Shown here in pieces: positions 1-5,630 of a stretch of DNA of 7,628 bases. The notes below the pieces were generated by a model. The model did no database searches and had not been told where the DNA came from. It saw only the letters and a list, made by a program, of their open reading frames with translations. Numbering within the stretch: the first letter of the stretch is position 1; every line of letters begins with the position of its first letter. The translations under genes were made by a program, and so were the position numbers. Location of the stretch: positions 1-7,628 of the forward strand of contig VXXH01000347.1 in NCBI GenBank assembly GCA_009835515.1, written 5' to 3'. Source of the DNA: Candidatus Poribacteria bacterium (GTDB lineage: Bacteria > Poribacteria > WGA-4E > WGA-3G).

Positions 1-668
1 GTCAGCTGCGTCTCATAAGTTTTACGCACCGCCTCAAATGTTTTCCCTTGCTGCAAATGTGTACTGAGTTGTTGTACCAGGTCCACCATGTTCTGATCTT
101 CCGCTTCTGATAGATCTGTAGGAACGACTATAAGGAGCGAGTTGAAAGTGACCGTGGGGGGTACAACAAATTCGGCACTATTCATATCATAGTGCGATTT
201 GGCTAATTTTTCGACTTCTGCACTGTTGACAGCATTGAAAAATTTACGCCGGAAAAATTCATCGTAAACGAGCTGTTCATAAACCCACATCTTCAAGGTT
301 TCGGTTTCTAACTGGTAGTGCTGTAAAACGCTCTGGAAATCTGCCATAGAAGCATACCTTGTGCGAATCTCCGTAATCTTTCCGGCAACTTCATCATCAC
401 GCTCGGCAACCACAATTCCGATTCGGTCCGATTCTTGTAAGACGAATTTACGGTTGATGATAGTCTCTAACACAGCGCGTTTTTCGGCAGATGTCGGTGC
501 CTCGGCACGAGGCTTCGCTATGATAGCAGCGATACGAAATTCATTTTCGAGTTCGCTGCGCGTGATAGCATCCGTATTGACGACCGCGATAACCGAATCA
601 ATAAGCACTTGCGCGTCCGTGTTACCGCCGATACAAAGCAAGAGAAAAAAAGTGATGTAGCGCAGCAT
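1..668 (-). CDS. SurA-like periplasmic chaperone / parvulin-type peptidyl-prolyl isomerase, N-terminal part (3' end cut by window)
   Basis: The reading frame is open from ATG at 668 to the window edge and gives 222 complete codons. Residues 1-20 form a signal peptide (MLRY, hydrophobic ITFFLLLCIGG, then TDAQ), so the product is exported. Residues 21-45 (IDSVIAVVNTDAITRSELE) match the opening of the SurA N-terminal chaperone domain, followed by a helical region to about 165. From about 170 the segment VTFNSLLIVVP looks like the first strand of a parvulin rotamase domain, but the His usually found there (HIL motif) is not visible, so isomerase activity is doubtful. SurA-family proteins guide outer-membrane proteins through the periplasm. 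The start lies one nucleotide after the stop of the upstream enolase-superfamily gene and has no good Shine-Dalgarno sequence, which suggests translational coupling. The family call is fairly sure; chaperone versus active isomerase is not. Confidence 0.8.
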   Translation of the reverse strand, partial: MLRYITFFLLLCIGGNTDAQVLIDSVIAVVNTDAITRSELENEFRIAAIIAKPRAEAPTSAEKRAVLETIINRKFVLQESDRIGIVVAERDDEVAGKITEIRTRYASMADFQSVLQHYQLETETLKMWVYEQLVYDEFFRRKFFNAVNSAEVEKLAKSHYDMNSAEFVVPPTVTFNSLLIVVPTDLSEAEDQNMVDLVQQLSTHLQQGKTFEAVRKTYETQL

Positions 669-669
669 A

Positions 670-1839
670 TTATCGCGGATTTCTCGGTGTCAACCACTCC
701 TCTTCAATATGCAAACCGAGTCCAGGACCGTTGTTCGGAGCGATATAACTATCTGTCGGGAGCGTTTCGCCTTCAAACAACTTTGTCTCCTCCAACGGCA
801 CACCGGGTGGGACACCGAGATAGTATTCTACCCAAGGTGTATTTGGCATCGCAGCAGAAAGATGGAGTCCAGATTGTCGGAGACCACCACCGTGGAAGAT
901 AACAGTCAGTCCTGCAGCGTCTGCGAGATGACAGATTTTGACGCATTCGGTGATGCCACCTACCCAGAAGGTATCCGGTTGCAAAATATCCAAACATCGT
1001 CTCTCAATAATCTGTTGAAATGGGAAGCGGGTGTAGTGATGCTCGCCGCTTGCCAGACTCACCCAATCGACAGCCTCTCTGACTTTCACTAAACCGTCAA
1101 TGTCTTCGGGGATAAGGAACTCCTCTATCCACTTGAGACGATACGGACGGAGTCGGTGTGCCAAGCGGATGGTGTAATCGACATCAAACGCCATATAGCA
1201 ATCAAGCATGATCTCAACATCATCGCCAACGGTCTCTCTCGTTTTCGCCACCAGTTTTTCGTTCTCTTTCAAACCCCATTCACCGTCTGTTGGTCCGTAC
1301 GGACACGCTAATTTCACCGCTTTGAATCCGAGTTCCAACTGCCAATCCGTATCGTTACCCGTGGCGTAAGCGAACATTTTCTCACGCAAGGGACCCCCCA
1401 GCAGCTCATAGACAGGTTGGTTCTTAATCTTGCCGTTCAAATCCCACAGCGCGATGTCGATACCGCTGATCGCACAACTCGTCAAACCTTGTGAACCGTA
1501 AGGTTTGGACATACGGAACATCATATCCCAAATCTTTTCAACGGCGAAGCAGTTTTCGCCGATCAGCATTGGTGCGAAGTGTTCATCGATGATCGCTGCA
1601 ACGGGTGTGCCGAACGAGGTTTCGCCTATCCCCCAGGTCCCATCTTCGGCAGTAACTTTGACGTAGACGGTATCCCACTTCGGCATCCAACTGGAACGGT
1701 GGCGTTTGTATTGCGGGTAGCGCGACATCGGGTTTGCGACTTCAGCATGGGCATTCCACGATTCACGGCGCGGTTCCGTGCGTTTGATGTCCCGCGGTGG
1801 CACATTGATTCGGACTGTCTGTATATCTTTGATTTTCAT
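670..1839 (-). CDS. Enolase-superfamily sugar-acid dehydratase, L-rhamnonate-dehydratase (RhmD)-like
   Basis: The 389-residue product has the mandelate racemase/muconate lactonizing enzyme architecture: a capping domain (about 1-125), then a TIM-barrel. It recalls E. coli RhmD along its length, for example NPMSRY (36-41), CAISGIDIALWDL (122-134) and QPVYELLGG (141-149). Likely Mg2+ ligands are D213 (IMLDCYM), E239 (KWIEEFL) and E266 (ASGEHHY). The general base is probably H316 (VIFHGG) paired with D289 (LQPD). These enzymes abstract the proton alpha to a carboxylate; RhmD dehydrates L-rhamnonate to a 2-keto-3-deoxy acid. The barrel segment FKAVKLACPYGP differs from RhmD, so the substrate may be another acid sugar. 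The start at 1839 is chosen over an upstream ATG at 1944 because a promoter lies between them, GGAG sits 7 nt before 1839, and the residues before MKIKDIQ are not family-like. Cytoplasmic. Probably cotranscribed with the SurA-like gene. Confidence 0.85.
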   Translation of the reverse strand: MKIKDIQTVRINVPPRDIKRTEPRRESWNAHAEVANPMSRYPQYKRHRSSWMPKWDTVYVKVTAEDGTWGIGETSFGTPVAAIIDEHFAPMLIGENCFAVEKIWDMMFRMSKPYGSQGLTSCAISGIDIALWDLNGKIKNQPVYELLGGPLREKMFAYATGNDTDWQLELGFKAVKLACPYGPTDGEWGLKENEKLVAKTRETVGDDVEIMLDCYMAFDVDYTIRLAHRLRPYRLKWIEEFLIPEDIDGLVKVREAVDWVSLASGEHHYTRFPFQQIIERRCLDILQPDTFWVGGITECVKICHLADAAGLTVIFHGGGLRQSGLHLSAAMPNTPWVEYYLGVPPGVPLEETKLFEGETLPTDSYIAPNNGPGLGLHIEEEWLTPRNPR

Positions 1840-1842
1840 ACG

Positions 1843-1850
1843 CTCACTCC
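1843..1850 (-). promoter_or_regulatory. Ribosome binding site that fixes the dehydratase start
   Basis: On the minus strand GGAGTGAG occupies 1850-1843, with the GGAG core ending 7 nt before the ATG at 1839. This supports the shorter 389-residue form of the dehydratase. Confidence 0.7.
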
Positions 1851-1866
1851 GTTGAAGATTTGTGGC

Positions 1867-1895
1867 ATGATAGCATAACATTGTGTTTAATTCAA
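1867..1895 (-). promoter_or_regulatory. Sigma-70-type promoter for the dehydratase / SurA-like operon
   Basis: On the minus strand a -35 box TTGAAT (1895-1890) is separated by 17 nt from a -10 box TATCAT (1872-1867). Transcription would start near 1860, giving a leader of roughly 20 nt before the ATG at 1839. Because the promoter lies inside the longest possible reading frame, it also argues against the upstream start at 1944. Confidence 0.65.
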
Positions 1896-1994
1896 GGAGT
1901 TTGCCAAGAATGATAGGGCTGTTCAGTTTCAACCTTTTAACCATTTTGATTGGATGGTCGTGACTGGGAAGTTCCTCCTACAAAAAATATAATT

Positions 1995-3167
1995 TTATTC
2001 TATCAATTCAATCACACCGCAAGTGATGCGAGCGCCGCCACCTGTTCTAACCTGTCCCTCTTTAACCACCGAAACAATCCACTCAGCGAACGCTACATCG
2101 TCCCCTTGGAAATAGCCTAACATCCAGGCAGTCGTCCGTGCATCCAGAAACGTGATGAGGAGTTGGTTGTAACCCAGTAGGGCTGCGGGGTTCTCAAAAT
2201 CGATGCCGGATGAAATGTAGAGGTGCGTCAACCGCATCCGCATCTCCTGCTCAAATTCTTCAGGGGTTTCAGTGAGGAAAGTCTGCCGATATTGATTTGT
2301 GAAAAAATCTGGGTCTATGGGCGCGCCCTTAGAGAGAAAGAATTCATGGTAGGCAGCCAAACGGGTCGGGTCGGTTTCCAAAAACGCTTGATAGGCTGGC
2401 GATTCCGTCATCTGAATCACAGACAAAAATGCCAGATCCAGCAGTTGCTCAGGCGTAAAGAAGCAGCGAAACAGCAGCTCCAACGGCTCATGGCTATGCG
2501 GACTGATCGTTTGACCGGGAAGATGGTGTTCCATTTCCAAGTCGATCTGTTGACCGAGCACTGTTAGTGTACAGGTATGCGTGGCTGCCACCATCTCTAT
2601 TTCCATTTGCGTCATATTATGGGTATGCACGCCTGTATGGTGCGTGTGCGGATTGGTCTGGAAAGTATCGCCTGTTTCGTGGATAAGCACCAGTTTGCCG
2701 AGGATGTCCGTGCCAAGGGCACCGCCAAGAGACCAGAACGGTGTGGTAAATTCTAAAACGCCTGTACCGTCCGCGTTGACCCGGATATTACCGATTTCAC
2801 CGACACCGATAGGCGGCATATCGGGTGTCGCTTCGGCAATGGGTACGCCGACTGTGCCTGCTGGTATTCCCATGGGATGCCAATGCGGTCCCACATCAGC
2901 ACAAGTACCTATATGGAGATGCGCTGCGTGCAAACCGGGGACAGCATTCTGAATCTCAATCCTGACGTGAACTGCTCCATTCATCTCCGCGAACGTGGCT
3001 TTGCCAGTTAGACCACTCCGATCTTTTTCAGAGATAACGGCGACTGCGACTTTTTCGACAGGTTCCGTGATAATAACCTGTGTCGGAATTCTTTCACAAC
3101 TACTTACGAGACCTGCCGTGATGATGAGCGTTATTAATGCTGTGTAGGTGTTGTATTTTATGCGCAT
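1995..3167 (-). CDS. Lipoprotein with Cu/Zn-superoxide-dismutase-like (SodC) domain split by a ~200-residue insertion
   Basis: This 390-residue protein has a lipoprotein signal peptide with lipobox VSSC (C24). Residues 38-170 follow SodC: GLHAAHLHIGTC (79-89), GPHWHP (93-98), GEIGNIRVNADG (123-134) and LVLIHETGD (159-167). Aligned with human SOD1, the copper ligands are H83, H85, H95 and H163, all present. The normal C-terminal SodC strand, GGGARITCGVI, appears only at 376-386; it holds catalytic R380 and C383, the disulfide partner of C89. Between them lie about 200 extra residues (174-375): a His-rich stretch, then a mainly helical region I do not recognise. The zinc ligands are missing: no His at the H71 position, H80 becomes G121 and D83 becomes E124. 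SODs convert superoxide to H2O2 and O2; activity here is inferred. The ATG at 3167 is preferred over 3251 because the signal peptide begins there, although AGGA lies a long 14 nt upstream. It is cotranscribed with the outer-membrane gene 52 nt upstream. Confidence 0.82.
   Translation of the reverse strand: MRIKYNTYTALITLIITAGLVSSCERIPTQVIITEPVEKVAVAVISEKDRSGLTGKATFAEMNGAVHVRIEIQNAVPGLHAAHLHIGTCADVGPHWHPMGIPAGTVGVPIAEATPDMPPIGVGEIGNIRVNADGTGVLEFTTPFWSLGGALGTDILGKLVLIHETGDTFQTNPHTHHTGVHTHNMTQMEIEMVAATHTCTLTVLGQQIDLEMEHHLPGQTISPHSHEPLELLFRCFFTPEQLLDLAFLSVIQMTESPAYQAFLETDPTRLAAYHEFFLSKGAPIDPDFFTNQYRQTFLTETPEEFEQEMRMRLTHLYISSGIDFENPAALLGYNQLLITFLDARTTAWMLGYFQGDDVAFAEWIVSVVKEGQVRTGGGARITCGVIELIE
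2043..2648 (-). other. Region encoding the insertion (residues 174-375) within the SodC fold
   Basis: The insertion occupies the place of the SOD electrostatic loop, which is about 20 residues in ordinary enzymes. The first part (about 174-228) is rich in His and Met (HTHHTGVHTH, MTQMEIEM, EMEHH, SPHSHEP). The second part (about 236-372) looks alpha-helical, with repeated hydrophobic patches such as EQLLDLAFLSVIQM, NQLLITFLDAR and VAFAEWIVSVVK. I recognise no known domain. The reading frame continues through both junctions without stop codons and no flanking repeats are visible, so it looks like a settled part of the protein. Confidence 0.75.
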
Positions 3168-3219
3168 AGATAGCCAGATTATCCTTTCAATTTTGTGGAG
3201 TGCCGGTAAAAAACATTTA

Positions 3220-4566
3220 TCATAACCCGAAAGCGTATTGCCAACCGGCAACGATTATCCAGTCGAATTCGGATATATAGACATCGGTAAGATACAGGAA
3301 ATTGCGTGAACCCACAACGATTGTCCAGTCGAGTTTCATCTGCGCTCCATCGGGATTCTGATCAAGAGGGTATTGCCAACCGGCGACGATTGTCCAGTCG
3401 ATATAGTGAAGTAGCATGAAATTCCGCCAATCGGGAAGGGTTGTTGCGTCGAGTGCCATCTGCGGTCCGTCAAGGTTTTGATAGACAGGCATCTGGAATT
3501 CAAAAGTGAACCGTTGTCCTGCCAAAATTCCGCCGGGTTTGTCGGGGAAGATGAAGTTTACACCTGCCGACATACTTCCGCGTCTTCCCCCTTGAAGGTT
3601 TGGATCCATCGTCGGAGATGTATACTCAGATCGTGTCGTTCCGATGAGTGCGGCGTACCTATCGTGGGATTTCATCTCTTTTTCCGAGGTGAACGTGGTA
3701 ACGTTACCCCAACTTTCAAATGAACCGCGGAGATAAATGCTAAGAGAGTCGTTAACTCTGCGTGCGCTCCAAAGCGTGGAACCGATAGTGGGTGCTAACC
3801 TGTAATCTCGCTTGTTTTTGTTGAGCCGGATCGCACCGCGTGCTTGGGCACCATAAGACCAAGCACCGTGTGTTGCTGCAAAGGTGAGTCCCGGTCTGAG
3901 TTCAAAGGAGCCAGACCCCACCTGCATCGGGTAGTGAAGGCCGGTTACTCCGGTGCTGCTGGTGTACGCGCCTCTTGCGGAAATAATAGATCCTGTCGGT
4001 ATAGAGACACCGGCGTTGAGGCGGAGATGGGTGTTTGCTGCGTTGATCAGGGGAATAAGGGCGGCAAGTGTAATATCCCCGAATCCGGCGATCGTCCCTG
4101 ACGGATCTCCTATGATGTGATGGTGTCCTACGGGCCCGTCTCCTCCGGGACTGTGGAGGTGTGCACCTTTCATTTGTATGAAGTTGTTCCGATAACTCAT
4201 CATTGCCATGAGCGTAATCCTGTCGTGCGGAGCAAACATCGCTCCGAACATGTGCGTTCGCATCCGCATCCTGGTGGGCACCATCAGGTAGTTTTCGAGT
4301 GTTTCTTCGATTGAGATGGCGTTCCCGTCTTGAAGTCCGTCCATTGCCATCTCGATGGAACGGTATGACAACATCATCTCTCCTGCCCGGTGCCCATGGT
4401 CTCCCATAACACCGAGTGGTGCATAGCTATCAGGACGAGCGGCGGCTATCTGCTCAGTCGATTCTTTTTCTGGTGCGGCGTGAGTGCCATTCGCAAATAC
4501 GTTTACGATGTTCCCACAGAGGAAAAGAATGAGGAGAACAATGCTCCCCTTTTTATGCGTTTTCAT
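3220..4566 (-). CDS. Outer-membrane beta-barrel protein, Met/His-rich, Phenol_MetA_deg-type 'transporter' family
   Basis: The product has 448 residues. A signal peptide covers residues 1-25 (MKTHKK, then hydrophobic IVLLILFLCG, with cleavage probably after VFA). The mature part begins PLGVMGDHGHRAGEMMLSYR (50-69), a pattern I associate with outer-membrane proteins loosely annotated as transporters of the phenol-degradation MetA type. Alternating strands such as LRLNAGVSIPTGS and QVGSGSFELRPGLTF fit a beta-barrel. Met and His are frequent in loops (MVPTRMRMRTHMFGAMF; GAHLHSP; GHHHIIGD), as in copper-binding regions, though metal binding is inference. The C-terminus carries a duplicated 40-46-residue unit. 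The start at 4566 has AGGT 6 nt upstream, and a TATAAT promoter lies 45 nt upstream. The SodC-like lipoprotein follows in the same operon. The outer-membrane location is fairly sure; what it transports or senses is unknown. Confidence 0.75.
   Translation of the reverse strand: MKTHKKGSIVLLILFLCGNIVNVFANGTHAAPEKESTEQIAAARPDSYAPLGVMGDHGHRAGEMMLSYRSIEMAMDGLQDGNAISIEETLENYLMVPTRMRMRTHMFGAMFAPHDRITLMAMMSYRNNFIQMKGAHLHSPGGDGPVGHHHIIGDPSGTIAGFGDITLAALIPLINAANTHLRLNAGVSIPTGSIISARGAYTSSTGVTGLHYPMQVGSGSFELRPGLTFAATHGAWSYGAQARGAIRLNKNKRDYRLAPTIGSTLWSARRVNDSLSIYLRGSFESWGNVTTFTSEKEMKSHDRYAALIGTTRSEYTSPTMDPNLQGGRRGSMSAGVNFIFPDKPGGILAGQRFTFEFQMPVYQNLDGPQMALDATTLPDWRNFMLLHYIDWTIVAGWQYPLDQNPDGAQMKLDWTIVVGSRNFLYLTDVYISEFDWIIVAGWQYAFGL
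3223..3360 (-). repeat. C-terminal repeat unit, copy 2 (residues 403-448)
   Basis: Copy 2 runs from QNPDGAQMKLDW through RNFLYL to FDWIIVAGWQYAFGL. It aligns with copy 1 at QN-DG-QM-LD, RNF and DW-IVAGWQY, with a 4-residue length difference. The similarity is also visible in the DNA: tattgccaaccggc recurs at 3236 and 3369, followed by gattgtccagtcga-like blocks. Each unit would add one or two beta-strands to the barrel end. Confidence 0.7.
3361..3480 (-). repeat. C-terminal repeat unit, copy 1 (residues 363-402)
   Basis: Copy 1 runs from QNLDGPQMALD through RNFMLL to IDWTIVAGWQYPLD and is 40 residues long. It directly precedes copy 2 with no spacer. The usual ending of this barrel family, as I remember it, has a single QNLDGPQ-DW-GWQ block, so the second copy appears to be a later tandem duplication. 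Confidence 0.7.
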
Positions 4567-4610
4567 GAGATGACCTATTCTGTCTTGGAGACATAGTTGT
4601 ATTGGAAGGT

Positions 4611-4639
4611 ATTATATCATATTTCTGGCATGAAGTCCA
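4611..4639 (-). promoter_or_regulatory. Sigma-70-type promoter for the outer-membrane protein / SodC-like operon
   Basis: On the minus strand a perfect -10 TATAAT (4616-4611) lies 17 nt from a partial -35 TGGACT (4639-4634). Transcription would begin near 4604, giving a leader of about 38 nt before the ATG at 4566. Confidence 0.6.
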
Positions 4640-4691
4640 TATCCGCATCAAAGCCGTTCAGGGTCATTTATAGTAGAATTTAGAGATACAT

Positions 4692-4718
4692 AGCCCTGGT
4701 ATGCCTATACTTAGGGCT
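4692..4718. promoter_or_regulatory. Imperfect dyad between divergent promoters, candidate operator
   Basis: Outer arms AGCCCT (4692-4697) and AGGGCT (4713-4718) enclose inner arms GTAT (4699-4702) and ATAC (4707-4710) around a GCCT centre. One arm has 1 unpaired base and the other 2. The dyad abuts and shares one base with the -35 box of the plus-strand promoter and sits upstream of the minus-strand promoter. It could bind a dimeric regulator; no regulator gene is present in this window. Confidence 0.4.
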
Positions 4719-4745
4719 TGACATTCCGCGCTATATTGATACAAT
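4718..4745 (+). promoter_or_regulatory. Strong sigma-70-type promoter for the decarboxylase-like gene
   Basis: A perfect -35 TTGACA (4718-4723) is separated by 16 nt from a -10 TACAAT (4740-4745). The start would be near 4752, about 27 nt before the ATG at 4779, with GGAGG at 4768-4772 spaced 6 nt from that ATG. Confidence 0.75.
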
Positions 4746-4778
4746 AGAAATATATTACTCGAAGCACGGAGGAATGAG

Positions 4779-5627
4779 ATGGGATATAAGTTCGATCCGA
4801 AAGCAATGTACCGGATGCCGACCCACTTTGGACCGAGGACAGGCCCGAGATACGGACCTGATGGCAGAAAATTTGAATGTAAAGATAACCCGAAATCAAT
4901 GTCAGTTTCAGTGAGTTTCTTGACCAATAACGAACAACTTGAGGCTTTTCTACCCCCAGGTTTCTCGCTTAACGGCGAACCCGTTGTATCCGTATCCGGG
5001 GGCTATATGAAAGAAATCGAATGGTTGGCAGGACGCGGCTATAATACCCTTGGGGTCAGCTTTCCTGCGGTCTTCGACGGTGAAGTAGACCGAGCGACAG
5101 GTTCGCTTCTGACAGTACTCTGGGAAAATTTGACAGATCCGATTTTGACCGGACGCGAGGAATTGGGCTTCTCCAAAATCTATTGCGAACTGCCAGAACC
5201 GCTAACTTTCAACGGTGAAACACACTGCACTGCCAGTTGGCTCGGCTTTAAGTTTATGGACATGCACGTCCGAGCGACGGAACAGGTTCCAATACCAACC
5301 ACGTCCCCTTCACCACAACAGACGACTGGCGAACAACGGCTTACCGGCACGCTCCACTATAAATACATGCCGAGAACCGGTGAATGGGGAACTGCCGACA
5401 TTGCCTACGCTGTGCTGACGCCTGCGAGTACACCGAACCGCGTTGTGAAGGAGCATTGGCGGGGTGAAGGGACAGTGCAATTCCACAAAGCGCGTTGGGA
5501 AGACCTACCGACGCAGTATAACATCGTCAACGCTTTTCATGAACTCGAAGTCAAGGAGTGGCGTGGCGCGTCTATCGTCAAAACCGTCGGCGGAAAAGAC
5601 CTGAGCGACCAGCGGATTCTGCGTTAA
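4779..5627 (+). CDS. Acetoacetate-decarboxylase-like superfamily protein with altered active site
   Basis: The 282-residue product resembles the acetoacetate decarboxylase (ADC) fold. GREELGFSKIY (125-135) matches the ADC segment around the Schiff-base lysine, making K133 the likely nucleophile. ADC itself removes CO2 from acetoacetate to give acetone. Compared from memory with Clostridium ADC, the second lysine after the nucleophile is I134 here. The Glu in the YTE segment appears to be T90 (GYNTLG), and the other active-site Glu is not evident. The true reaction may therefore differ, as in superfamily members that act on other keto acids. A Pro/Thr/Ser/Gln-rich stretch (about 171-186) looks like a flexible loop. 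The protein is cytoplasmic, with no signal peptide. The start is supported by GGAGG 6 nt upstream and a strong promoter. The gene stands alone on this strand and converges with the SDR gene. Confidence 0.75.
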   Translation: MGYKFDPKAMYRMPTHFGPRTGPRYGPDGRKFECKDNPKSMSVSVSFLTNNEQLEAFLPPGFSLNGEPVVSVSGGYMKEIEWLAGRGYNTLGVSFPAVFDGEVDRATGSLLTVLWENLTDPILTGREELGFSKIYCELPEPLTFNGETHCTASWLGFKFMDMHVRATEQVPIPTTSPSPQQTTGEQRLTGTLHYKYMPRTGEWGTADIAYAVLTPASTPNRVVKEHWRGEGTVQFHKARWEDLPTQYNIVNAFHELEVKEWRGASIVKTVGGKDLSDQRILR

Positions 5628-5630
5628 TTC

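Noticed and set aside
361..660. Plus-strand 99-residue reading frame
   Set aside because: It lies opposite the SurA-like gene, which has a clear signal peptide and domain match; the plus-strand frame has no family signature.
1840..1944. N-terminal extension of the dehydratase from an ATG at 1944
   Set aside because: A near-consensus promoter lies within the extension, the added residues are not family-like, and the internal ATG at 1839 has a good ribosome binding site.
1974..1979. Perfect AGGAGG on the minus strand, suggesting a small gene
   Set aside because: No start codon lies at a usable distance; the nearest ATG (1944) is 29 nt away.
1981..1997. Possible terminator after the SodC-like gene (TTTTTT run on the minus strand)
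   Set aside because: The preceding stem is only a 5-bp A/T helix (AAAAT/ATTTT), too weak to call.
3168..3251. Longer start for the SodC-like protein at 3251, overlapping the upstream gene
   Set aside because: The lipoprotein signal peptide begins at the ATG at 3167; the extra residues would bury it.
4664..4927. Minus-strand 87-residue frame covering the divergent promoter region
   Set aside because: It overlaps the start of the decarboxylase-like gene and its promoter, with no recognisable domain.
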